Source: Thermoleophilia bacterium (GTDB taxonomy: Bacteria > Actinomycetota > Thermoleophilia > Gaiellales > JAICJC01). Taken from it: DNA of 52,661 nucleotides. Each line of letters begins with the position of its first letter. Position 1 is the stretch's first letter. Made by a program: the position numbers and the translations under genes. Of this stretch, positions 27,922 through 35,818 are shown piece by piece. The stretch covers positions 1 through 52,661 of the forward strand of contig JAICJC010000010.1 of assembly GCA_025928655.1 (NCBI GenBank), written 5' to 3'. The notes under the pieces are model-generated. The model made no database searches and was not told where the DNA came from. It saw nothing but the letters and a program-made list of their open reading frames with translations.

Positions 27922-29979
27922 TCAGCCGGCGGCCACCGCCGTGAACTCCTCGAGCAGCGCGGTGGCGGCCTCCGCCACCTCCCGGCGCACCGTGGCGGGC
28001 TCGAGCACCTCGGCGTGGCCGCGGTAGCGCAGGATCTCCGAGATCAACCACGCCCGCGAGCCATAGGTCACGTCGGCCACGGCCGAGCCGTCCTCGAGCG
28101 CGCGCGTCCCCGGCCGGCCCTCGAGCTCCCAGCGAGCCCGCTCGGCCGAGAACCACACCCGGGCCACGCCGACGTCGCCGCCGAGCGAGTGGTCGAGGTC
28201 GGCCATCTCGGCCCGCGCCTCGTACTCCTCGCCGGTCAGCGCGGCGTCCTTGATGTAGGCGACCTTGAACGTGCGCCTGCCGCCGCGGGTGCGGTCGAAC
28301 GCCTCGACGTACCAGCCGCGGTCGTCGCGGCGCAGCAGGTAGGGCTCGATCGTCCGGGTCGACAGCTCGTCGGACGAGCGCGAGAGGTAGGTGATCTCGA
28401 CCAGCAGGCGGCTGCGCACGCCCTCGTTCAGGATCGTGACGGCGTGCTCCTCCGCGCCCTCCTCCTGCGGCATCGGCGTGTCCGAGAGGGGGAAGCGGCC
28501 GAACGCCGCCTCGACCTTCTCGCGCACCGTCTGGAGGGAGGTGTCCGCCTCGGCGGCGACGAGCGGGGCGACCACGTCGAGCGCGCGCAGGAGCGCCTTG
28601 GCCTCGAGCGGGGAGAGCCGCGCCGGGCGGCGGAAGGCGTCGCCGTAGAGCTCCTTGTCGACCACGACGTGGCCGTTGTCGGTGTAGCAGTAGACCGCGT
28701 AGCAGCCGCCGCCGAAGTTCACCAGGTTCAGGAGCTCGAGGCTCTCCTTCAGCTCCTGCGAGCTGAGCTGGAAGCGCTCCTCGACCTCCGACGCCTCCAT
28801 CCGAGCGGTCGTGCCCTCGCCGGTGCGGTTGAGCAGGAAGGCCAGCAGCGCCTGCAGCAGGGCGAAGCGCTCGGGCGCCACCACGCTCGGGCCGCGGGCC
28901 TGGATGCTCGGCTCGGGTGGCCGGGACGGCTGTGCGGCTCCCGGCAGCTCGCGCGCGCCGGCGGTGTGGGCGGCGGCGACCGCATGGAGGTCGGCCGCGA
29001 CCGCGTCGACCAGCGCCGCCGGCTCGACCGGCACCGCCCGGCCGCCCAGGGACAGGATCCAGGCCGACAGCGGCTCGATCTCCGAGTAGGCCGTCGTGAA
29101 CCGCCCCGAGCCGTCCGCCTGCTCCTCGAACTCGCCGTAGGCGCCGAAGCGGCGCTCGACCAGCCAGCTCGCGTCGGGCGCGATGTGCAGGACGGCCGTA
29201 CCGGTCTCCTCGGCGGTCAGCCGCCACGGGGCGCGGTCGCGGTAGGCGGTGACGTTGAAGTCGGCCGGCATGCGGAAGTCGCGCTCGCGCCGGGTGGCGA
29301 ACTTGATCTCGCCCCGGATGCGCGACACCCGGAAGGTGCGGCGGCGGTCGGCGTCCTCGTCCCGCTCGAGGTCGTCGCCGACGACGTACCAGACGCCGTT
29401 CAGCTCGAACAGGCCGTAGGGGTTGACAGTGCGCTCGGCCTCGGAGTCGGACGTGATCGTCCAGTACCGGAACCTGACCGTGCGCTGGCGCGAGATCGCC
29501 TGCTCGAGCTTGGCCAGCCGCTGGGCGACCTCGCTCGTGTACGACGGCCCGAGCAGCTCGACCGTGGCCGTCTTGGGGCCCGGGTCGGCCACAGGCCAGG
29601 CCCGCCCCAGCGCCAGGTTCTGCAGCGCGAGCCGCAGCGGCTCGGCGTAGGCGAACTGGCCCTCGAGCAGGTAGAAGCTCGTCTGCAGCGCCGCCAGCTC
29701 GGAGTCGGTCAGCTCGACCGAGGGCAGGAAGTACTGCTCCTCGCGCAGGCTGTAGAGCTCCTCCGAGGTGAACTCGTCGCGGACGGACGCGATCGGGACG
29801 CCCAGCCCCTGGAGCTCGGAGCGGTCGGCGTAGAAGCGGCGCGCGAAGGCCTCGTCGCCCATGTTGGCGTAGCCCTCGACGCGCAGCTTCACGTCGCGTG
29901 CGGTCACGGGGCGCTGCTCCGCCATGAGGTACGCCACGAGCGAGAGCTGGCGGATGAGCTTGTCGGCGTCGTGGGTCAA
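27922..29979 (-). CDS. pafBC: Fused PafBC-type WYL-domain DNA-damage regulator
   Basis: About 685 residues. Two WYL-type halves are joined head to tail. The first has an N-terminal winged helix (KLIRQLSLVAYLMAEQRPVTARDV), a WYL core with RTVRFRYWTITSD and NPYGLFELNGVWYVVGDD, and a C-terminal segment. The second has a helix-turn-helix-like start (FALLQALLAFLLNRTGEG) and a WYL core LLVEITYLSRSSDELSTRTIEPYLLRRDDRGWYVEAFD. PafB/PafC form the LexA-independent DNA-damage activator of actinobacteria, and natural fusions are known. The frame is open to ATG 30081, but that would collide head-on with the dinB start. TTG 29979, just before the conserved sequence and behind TACACT (29996-29991), is preferred. 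Confidence 0.82.
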   Translation of the reverse strand: MTHDADKLIRQLSLVAYLMAEQRPVTARDVKLRVEGYANMGDEAFARRFYADRSELQGLGVPIASVRDEFTSEELYSLREEQYFLPSVELTDSELAALQTSFYLLEGQFAYAEPLRLALQNLALGRAWPVADPGPKTATVELLGPSYTSEVAQRLAKLEQAISRQRTVRFRYWTITSDSEAERTVNPYGLFELNGVWYVVGDDLERDEDADRRRTFRVSRIRGEIKFATRRERDFRMPADFNVTAYRDRAPWRLTAEETGTAVLHIAPDASWLVERRFGAYGEFEEQADGSGRFTTAYSEIEPLSAWILSLGGRAVPVEPAALVDAVAADLHAVAAAHTAGARELPGAAQPSRPPEPSIQARGPSVVAPERFALLQALLAFLLNRTGEGTTARMEASEVEERFQLSSQELKESLELLNLVNFGGGCYAVYCYTDNGHVVVDKELYGDAFRRPARLSPLEAKALLRALDVVAPLVAAEADTSLQTVREKVEAAFGRFPLSDTPMPQEEGAEEHAVTILNEGVRSRLLVEITYLSRSSDELSTRTIEPYLLRRDDRGWYVEAFDRTRGGRRTFKVAYIKDAALTGEEYEARAEMADLDHSLGGDVGVARVWFSAERARWELEGRPGTRALEDGSAVADVTYGSRAWLISEILRYRGHAEVLEPATVRREVAEAATALLEEFTAVAAG

Positions 29980-30049
29980 GGCAGGTTCGTAGTGTACCGG
30001 CCGCGCGTCCCCGTCCGCGGCCTCCTTCGGTGCCGGAGGCGCGCCGAAT

Positions 30050-30072
30050 TCGTCACCGCCGGCCACTATCCT
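30050..30072 (+). promoter_or_regulatory. dinB promoter resembling the PafBC-dependent (RecA-NDp-like) type
   Basis: TATCCT (30067-30072) is a TANNNT -10 box ending 7 nt before the dinB ATG. Exactly 8 nt upstream lies TCGTCACCG (30050-30058), matching 6 of 9 positions of the mycobacterial PafBC-associated motif TTGTCRGTG with its N8-TANNNT spacing. pafBC is transcribed divergently right next to it. Confidence 0.5.
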
Positions 30073-30079
30073 CGGGCGC

Positions 30080-31147
30080 ATGATCGCGCACCTCGACCTG
30101 GACGCGTTCTTCGCCGCGGTCGAGCTGCACCGCCACCCGCAGCTGCGCGGGAAGCCGGTCGTCGTGGGCGGCGACCCGGACGGGCGCGGGGTGGTGGCGA
30201 CCGCGAGCTATGAGGCCCGCCGCTACGGCATCCGCTCCGCGATGAGCAGCGCCGAGGCCCGCCGCCGTTGCCCCGGCGTCATCTTCCTCCGCCCAGACCA
30301 CCGCACCTACCGGGACTGGTCGCGGCGGGTGTGGTCGCTCGTCGCCGCGATGGCTCCGGTGGTGGAGCAGGTCGGGATCGACGAGGGCTACCTGGTGCTG
30401 CCCGTGGGCGACCCGGGCGAGCAGGCGGCGCTGATCCAACTCGCGATCCGCGAGCGGCTGCGGCTCTCGTGCTCGCTCGGCGTCGCCACCTGCAAGGTGG
30501 TCGCCAAGATCGGCTCGGACGTGCGCAAGCCGGGCGGGATCACGCTCGTGCCGCCGGGCGGCGAGGCGGCGTTCCTCGCGCCGCTGCCGGTGCGGGCGCT
30601 TCCCGGCGTCGGGCCGAAGGCGGGGGCGCGGCTGGCCGAGGCCGGCATCGCCACGATCGGCCGGCTGGCGGAGCTCGCCGACGCCCGGCTGGCGTCGCTC
30701 CTGCCCGGGCGGGTGGGCCTGGAGCTGCGGCGGCGGGCGCAGGGGATCGATCCGCGGCCGGTGCTGGCCGAGCCGGCCGAGGCGGTGTCCCTCTCGACCG
30801 AGGAGACCTTCCCGCGCGACATCGGCGACCGCGAGACGCTGCACGGCTACCTGCGCGAGATGGCCGGCTCGCTGGCGGAGGGGCTGGTGCGGCGCGGGAT
30901 GACGGCGCGCACGGTGACGACGAAGCTGCGCTACCCCGACTTCGCGATCGTCACCCGGTCACGCAGCCTGGAGCTGGGCATCGACGACGCCGAGACGATC
31001 GCCGACCTCGCATGCGAGCTCCTCGACCGCGCGTTCAAGGCCCGGCCGGGGCCGGTGCGTCTGGCCGGTGTCGGCGTCGCCGGGTTCGACCGCCACAAGC
31101 AGCTCGTGCTGCCCGGGACGGACGCGGAGGCAGAGCCGGTCGGCTAG
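30080..31147 (+). CDS. dinB: DNA polymerase IV (Y-family) DinB
   Basis: 355 residues from ATG 30080. The Y-family palm begins MIAHLDLDAFFAAVE (metal Asp 6), then VVATASYEARRYGIRSAMSSAEARRRCP and the second acidic cluster QVGIDEGYL. Helix-hairpin-helix blocks (VRALPGVGPKAGARLAEAG) and the little-finger domain follow. The C-terminal KQLVLPG is a beta-clamp-binding motif. The common SIDEAY block reads GIDEGY, a mild deviation that keeps the Asp-Glu pair. It carries out translesion synthesis. Next to pafBC, its induction by DNA damage is expected. Confidence 0.93.
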   Translation: MIAHLDLDAFFAAVELHRHPQLRGKPVVVGGDPDGRGVVATASYEARRYGIRSAMSSAEARRRCPGVIFLRPDHRTYRDWSRRVWSLVAAMAPVVEQVGIDEGYLVLPVGDPGEQAALIQLAIRERLRLSCSLGVATCKVVAKIGSDVRKPGGITLVPPGGEAAFLAPLPVRALPGVGPKAGARLAEAGIATIGRLAELADARLASLLPGRVGLELRRRAQGIDPRPVLAEPAEAVSLSTEETFPRDIGDRETLHGYLREMAGSLAEGLVRRGMTARTVTTKLRYPDFAIVTRSRSLELGIDDAETIADLACELLDRAFKARPGPVRLAGVGVAGFDRHKQLVLPGTDAEAEPVG

Positions 31148-31560
31148 CCGATCGCGGGGGCGCGCTCTTCGAGGTGCTGGTGCGAGGGGCAGTACTCGCG
31201 GTCGGGCAGCGGCGTGCGCTGGCACGGCTTGCCCTTGCGCGTGGTGGCCTTGCACTGCTGGGCCGTGCCCTCGCCGGCGCGCTCCAGCTCCTCCATGATG
31301 AACTCGATCGCCTTCGAGATGTGGCGGTCGATGGAGCGATAGACGCGTGCCTGGTCGGAGATCGAGAAGAGGTGCCGGATCTCCGAGAAGAGGCTCTGGC
31401 TGGGCTTCGCGAAGTAGCGCGGGTCGCGGGCCAGGCGCTCGATGGTCGCCTCCGAGCAGTGCAGGACGTACCGCTTCGCCTCCGTCTCGCTGATGGTCTC
31501 CGGATGCGGGTCGACGAGATCCTTGATCTCGACGAAGATTGCCCTGCTGAATCGATACAT
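31144..31560 (-). CDS. Protein with C-terminal zinc motif (CxxxTxxGxxC...CxxH type)
   Basis: 138 residues from ATG 31560 with GAGGAG upstream. A helical N-terminal region (MYRFSRAIFVEIKDLVDP, then ERLARDPRYFAKPSQSLFSEIRHLF) is followed by QCKATTRKGKPCQRTPLPDREYCPSHQ. This is a compact C-x7-C-x10-C-x2-H zinc-binding pattern found in many small phage and bacterial proteins. The N-terminal part has no recognised family. It converges on dinB, sharing CTAG at the stops. Confidence 0.75.
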   Translation of the reverse strand: MYRFSRAIFVEIKDLVDPHPETISETEAKRYVLHCSEATIERLARDPRYFAKPSQSLFSEIRHLFSISDQARVYRSIDRHISKAIEFIMEELERAGEGTAQQCKATTRKGKPCQRTPLPDREYCPSHQHLEERAPAIG

Positions 31561-31717
31561 GCGAACTCCTCGAGCTGTCACAAATCTGGGAACCGCCGGG
31601 GCCTAGTATGCCCTATCACGTGTTCAGGTAACCAGGTGCGAGTGTTAAGCGCAGGTTAACCTGCCCGTTTCATTCGGCGAAAGCCGCAAATCCCCTCGAT
31701 CTTTCTCCCCGGCCCCA

Positions 31718-32632
31718 GTGTCACAAACCTCCTCGATCCGCTGTTACTTGGATGACGTGTTCCGGTGCCACGATCCGGGCCCGCACCCGGAGCGGCCGGC
31801 ACGGTACGACGCTGTCGTCGAGGCGGTCGAGGGCTCCGCTGCCGAGATCGCGGCGGCGCCGGCCGCGCCGATCGACGCGGTCGCGCGCGTGCACGACGCG
31901 GCCTACCTGGCGGCGATGGAGCGCTACTGCGCCGCCGGCGGGGGCCGGCTCGACCCCGACACGATCGTGAACGACTGCAGCTTCGACGCGGCCCTGCGGG
32001 CGTCCGGCGCCGCCATGGCCGCGGTCGACGCCGTGCTCGCCGGCGAGGTCGGATCGGCCTTCACCTGCGGGCGGCCGCCGGGCCACCACGCCGAGCCGGC
32101 GACGCCGATGGGCTTCTGCATCGTGAACCACGTGGCGGTCGCCGCCGCGCACGCCCGCGCCTCCGGCGTCGAGCGGGTGGCGGTGCTCGACTGGGACGCC
32201 CACCACGGCAACGGCACCCAGGCGATGTTCTGGAGCGACCCGTCCGTGCTCTACGTCTCGCTGCACCAGTTCCCGTTCTACCCGGGGACGGGCGCGGCGT
32301 CGGAACGGGGGGAGGGGGACGGCGCCGGCGCGACCGTGAACGTGCCCCTGCGCGCCGGCACGAGCCAGGGCGAGTTCCTGGCGGCGTTCCGCGATGCGGC
32401 CCTGCCGGCCCTGCGTGGCTTCGAGCCCGGGCTGCTCCTGGTCTCGGCCGGCTTCGACGCGCACGCCCGCGACCCGCTCTGCCAGCTCGGCCTGCAGGCG
32501 GACGCGTTCGCCGTGATGACCCGCGAGCTGCGCGGGATCGGCGCCGGCCCCGTGATGGTGCTCGAGGGCGGCTACGACCTGACGGCGCTGCGCGACAGCG
32601 TCGCGGCGGTCCTCACGGCGCTGGCTGAATAA
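31718..32632 (+). CDS. Histone-deacetylase-superfamily deacetylase (AcuC/AphA-like)
   Basis: 304 residues from GTG 31718. The zinc-dependent deacetylase motifs are complete: HPERPARYDAVVEA, CGRPPGHHAEP (His-His dyad), VAVLDWDAHHGNGTQ (zinc Asp and His), LLVSAGFDAHARDPL (zinc Asp) and VLEGGYDLTAL (catalytic Tyr). Substrates in bacteria are acetylated lysines or acetylpolyamines, which sequence does not distinguish. A gene-poor, AT-richer 157-bp gap lies upstream. A strong palindrome follows its stop directly. Confidence 0.92.
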   Translation: MSQTSSIRCYLDDVFRCHDPGPHPERPARYDAVVEAVEGSAAEIAAAPAAPIDAVARVHDAAYLAAMERYCAAGGGRLDPDTIVNDCSFDAALRASGAAMAAVDAVLAGEVGSAFTCGRPPGHHAEPATPMGFCIVNHVAVAAAHARASGVERVAVLDWDAHHGNGTQAMFWSDPSVLYVSLHQFPFYPGTGAASERGEGDGAGATVNVPLRAGTSQGEFLAAFRDAALPALRGFEPGLLLVSAGFDAHARDPLCQLGLQADAFAVMTRELRGIGAGPVMVLEGGYDLTALRDSVAAVLTALAE

Positions 32633-32666
32633 CCCGCCAAAAGGGGTCTGACCCCTTTTGGCGGGT
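32632..32666. terminator. Perfect 17-bp-arm palindrome, bidirectional terminator between convergent genes
   Basis: The inverted repeat from ACCCGCCAAAAGGGGTC (32632-32648) to its exact complement (32650-32666) has a single central T. It fills the whole gap between the TAA of the deacetylase and the TGA of the aldehyde dehydrogenase. On each strand an A4 and a T4 flank the GGGGTC core, giving a short U-run in the stem. The core is the same GGGGTCTGACCCC unit as in the 63-bp repeats. Confidence 0.85.
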
Positions 32667-34099
32667 CAGTAGCCGATGATCACCAGGCGCGGCTCGGTCA
32701 TCTCGTGCACGGCGTACTTCGGCCCCTCGCGGGTGTTGCCGGACTCCTTCACGCCGCCGTACGGCATCTGGTCGGCGCGATAGGTGGGCGCCTCGTTCAC
32801 CGTGACGCCGCCGAACTCGAGCACCCGCGTCGCCTGCAGCGCCTTGTGGATGTTCGACGTGAAGATGCCGGCCTGGAGACCGTAGCCCGTGCCGTTCGCC
32901 TGCTCGACCGCCTCGTCCAGATCGCGCACGCGCGCCAGTGTCACCACCGGCCCGAACACCTCGTCGCAGGCGACCTTCATGTCGAGGTCGACGTCACCGA
33001 GCAGCGTCGGGCGCAGGAGCCCGCCGTCGTCGGTCTCGCCGCCGGTGATCAGCGTGGCACCGCCCGAGACGGCCTCCTTGACCCACGACAGGATGCGGTC
33101 GCGGTTGCCCTCGTCGATCACGGGGCCCACCTGGGTGCCGGCGTCCAGCGGGTCGCCGGTCACGAGCGCCTCCACCTTGGGCCGCACCTTCTCGACGAAC
33201 GCGTTGTAGGCCGAATCCTCGACGTACACGCGCTGCACCGAGATGCAGCTCTGGCCGGCGAAGGAGTAGCCGTGCGTCGCGACCGCGGCCGCCGCCTTGT
33301 CGAGGTCGGCGTCGGCGAGCACGATCACCGGCGTCGAGTTCCCCAGCTCGAGCGAGACCTTCTTGCGGGAGGCGCGCTCGCGCAGCTTCCAGCCGACCTC
33401 CGAGGAGCCCGTGAACGTGATCAGGCGCACGCGCTCGTCGGCGATCATCGCGTCGCCGATCTCGCTCGACTTGCCGACGACGACGTTCAGCCAGCCGGCC
33501 GGCTGCCCGGCCTCCTCGAACGCCTGGGCCAGCAGCAGCGCCGAGAGCGGCGTCGCCCCGGCCGGCTTCAGCACGACGGCGCAGCCGGCGGCGAAGGCCG
33601 GCGCGATCTTGTGCGCAACCAGGTTCAGCGGGAAGTTGAACGGGGAGATCGCGCCGACGACCCCGATCGGCAACCGCATCACGAGCCCGGCGTGGCCGCC
33701 GCCCGCGGGGTGCGCGTCCATCCCGATCACCTCGCCGCCCAGCGAGCGGGCCTCGACGGCCGAGAACAGGATCGTCTGCACCGCCCGGTCGGCCTCGGCC
33801 TGCGCGGTCGCGAGCGGCTTGCCCGCCTCCTGGGCGATCGTGCGGGCGAGCTCGTCGCGGCGGTCGCGGACGATCACGGCCAGCCGGTCGAGGATCGCCG
33901 CCCGCTCGTGCGCGGGCACCGGCGTCTTCATCGCCTTCGCCGCCGCGTCGATCGCGCGGCGCGCGTCGTCGCCGCCGCCGTAGGCGACCCGGGCGATGAC
34001 GCTGCCGTCGAACGGCGAGCGGACGTCGAGCGTCTCGCCCGTCTCGTACCACTCGCCGTCGACCAGGATCTTGCGGACGGCCTGCGTCGTGGTTGCCAT
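32666..34099 (-). CDS. NAD(P)-dependent aldehyde dehydrogenase
   Basis: 477 residues from ATG 34099. The family hallmarks are GAISPFNFPLNLVAHKIAPAFAAG (cofactor site), FTGSSEVGWKL, the general-base Glu in KVSLELGNSTPVIVLADAD, and the nucleophile Cys in SFAGQSCISVQRVYV; late EVFGPVVTLARV and NTREGPKYAVHEMTEP are also normal. It resembles lactaldehyde/glyceraldehyde-3-phosphate-type (GapN-like) dehydrogenases more than betaine types. Substrate unknown. The ATG follows directly after the stop of the acetolactate-synthase-like gene, whose last codons supply the AAGGAG site, so the two are translated together. Confidence 0.9.
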   Translation of the reverse strand: MATTTQAVRKILVDGEWYETGETLDVRSPFDGSVIARVAYGGGDDARRAIDAAAKAMKTPVPAHERAAILDRLAVIVRDRRDELARTIAQEAGKPLATAQAEADRAVQTILFSAVEARSLGGEVIGMDAHPAGGGHAGLVMRLPIGVVGAISPFNFPLNLVAHKIAPAFAAGCAVVLKPAGATPLSALLLAQAFEEAGQPAGWLNVVVGKSSEIGDAMIADERVRLITFTGSSEVGWKLRERASRKKVSLELGNSTPVIVLADADLDKAAAAVATHGYSFAGQSCISVQRVYVEDSAYNAFVEKVRPKVEALVTGDPLDAGTQVGPVIDEGNRDRILSWVKEAVSGGATLITGGETDDGGLLRPTLLGDVDLDMKVACDEVFGPVVTLARVRDLDEAVEQANGTGYGLQAGIFTSNIHKALQATRVLEFGGVTVNEAPTYRADQMPYGGVKESGNTREGPKYAVHEMTEPRLVIIGY

Positions 34100-35755
34100 C
34101 TAGACCACTCCTTCCTCGACCTCGCCGAAATCGGCAAGGCGCTGCGAGAAGCGCGCGTTCTCGCGGTAATCGATCGGGATCTCGACCACCGACGACACGT
34201 CGAGCTCGAGCGCCCGCCGCAGCACCGGTGTCACCTGGTCGGCCGACTCGACGCGCAGCCCGGCGAGCCCGAACGACTCGGCCAGGGCGACCCAGTCGGG
34301 GTTGTCGAACTTGGTGCCCGCGAGGCGCCCGAACTTGCGCCCCTGGTGCATCTCGATCACGCCGTAGGCGTTGTCGGTCCACACGATGTTGACGATGGCG
34401 AGCCCGAGCCGCCTGGCGGTCTCGAGCTCCTGAAAGTTCATGAGGAAGCCGCCGTCGCCCGAGATCGTGACGACCCGGCGGTCGCGCGGCAGGACGAGCC
34501 GCGCCGCGACCGCGGCCGGGACGGCGAAGCCCATCGCGGCCGCGCCGTTCGAAATCAGCACGGTGTTCGGCTTGCGCGTCGGCCACAGGCGCGAGATCCA
34601 CAGCTTGTGCGCGCCCACGTCGGAGATGAGCACGTCGTCGGGCCCCATCAGGTCGCGCAGGTCGCGCAGCGCACGCTGCGGCTTCACCGGGAAGCCGTCG
34701 TCGCTGCCCTGGTCGAGCGCCGCCCGCAGCAGGTCGCGGTAGGGCGGCGCGGCCAGCCGGGCGGGCGGCTTCTCCGAGACGAGGTTCCCGAGGTGGGTGA
34801 GGATGTGGGCGATGTCGCCGGTCAGCTCCACGTCCGGGACGTAGTGCTCGTCGATCTCGGCGGCCACCGTGTCGATGCAGATGATGCGGCGGTCGCGGCC
34901 GGGGTTCCATGCCACCGGCGACCACTCGACCAGGTCGTAGCCGACGCAGACCACCAGGTCGGCCTGGCCCATGAAGCCGCCCGGATAGTCCTGGGCGCGG
35001 AGGCCGGCGGTGAAGAGCGCGTGCGGGTCGTCGGCGTCGAGGACGCCCTTGCCCATGAACGTCGTGATCACATTCAGGCCCGTCTGCTGGCAGAAGCGGC
35101 GCAGGGCGACCGACGCGCTCTGGCGGGCGATGCCGTTGCCCGCCAGGATGACGGGCCGCTCGGCCGCCTGGAGGAGCGCCGCCGCGCGGTGCAGCTCGCC
35201 GGCGACCGGCTCGATCAGCGGCCGCGCCCGGCGCGGGACGGGGGCGCCCGACGTCTCCGTCTCCATCACGTCGTCGGGCAGCTCCAGGTGGGTCGCCCCG
35301 GGCTTCTCCCGCTCGGCCACGGCGAACGCCTTGCGCACCGCCTCGGGGATGATCTCCGGGTCGTGGATGCGCGCGTTCCACTTCGTCACCGGCTTCATCA
35401 TCCGCACGATGTCGATGTACTGGTGGCTCTCCTTGTGCATCTCGGCGAGGCCGGTCTGCCCGGTCAGCGCCACCACCGGCGCGCGGTCGAGGAACGCGTC
35501 CGCCAGGCCGGTCACGAGGTTCGTCGCGCCCGGGCCGAGCGTCCCCAGGCACACGCCGGCCTGCCCGGTGAGGCGTCCGTAGGCGTCGGCCATGAACGCG
35601 GCCCCCTGCTCGTGACGGACGGGAACGAACTCGATCTGGCTCGACGCGTCGAGGGCGTCGTTCAGGTCGAGCGTCTCCTCGCCGGGGATGCCGAAAACGT
35701 GGCGCACGCCCTCGTTCTCGAGGCACCGGACGAACAGATCTGCGGCGCGCGGCAT
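34100..35755 (-). CDS. Thiamine-diphosphate enzyme, acetolactate synthase (catabolic type) family
   Basis: 551 residues from ATG 35755; TACACT ends 7 nt upstream, suggesting leaderless transcription. The catalytic Glu is in FVPVRHEQGAAFMADAYGRLTG, the middle domain includes RPVILAGNGIARQSA, and the ThDP-binding motif is TISGDGGFLMNFQELETARRLGLAIVNIVWTDN. The FAD-site residues of anabolic IlvB are not obvious, and no IlvN regulatory gene is adjacent. A catabolic AlsS-like role (2 pyruvate to acetolactate) or another 2-oxoacid carboligase/decarboxylase is possible. Pairing with an aldehyde dehydrogenase suggests the aldehyde product is oxidised next (inference). Confidence 0.87.
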   Translation of the reverse strand: MPRAADLFVRCLENEGVRHVFGIPGEETLDLNDALDASSQIEFVPVRHEQGAAFMADAYGRLTGQAGVCLGTLGPGATNLVTGLADAFLDRAPVVALTGQTGLAEMHKESHQYIDIVRMMKPVTKWNARIHDPEIIPEAVRKAFAVAEREKPGATHLELPDDVMETETSGAPVPRRARPLIEPVAGELHRAAALLQAAERPVILAGNGIARQSASVALRRFCQQTGLNVITTFMGKGVLDADDPHALFTAGLRAQDYPGGFMGQADLVVCVGYDLVEWSPVAWNPGRDRRIICIDTVAAEIDEHYVPDVELTGDIAHILTHLGNLVSEKPPARLAAPPYRDLLRAALDQGSDDGFPVKPQRALRDLRDLMGPDDVLISDVGAHKLWISRLWPTRKPNTVLISNGAAAMGFAVPAAVAARLVLPRDRRVVTISGDGGFLMNFQELETARRLGLAIVNIVWTDNAYGVIEMHQGRKFGRLAGTKFDNPDWVALAESFGLAGLRVESADQVTPVLRRALELDVSSVVEIPIDYRENARFSQRLADFGEVEEGVV

Positions 35756-35818
35756 GGCGAGGAGTGTAGTGGGGAGCCGCCGTTCGCATCCGCCCCGTGG
35801 GCGGAGCCGTCGTCCGGG

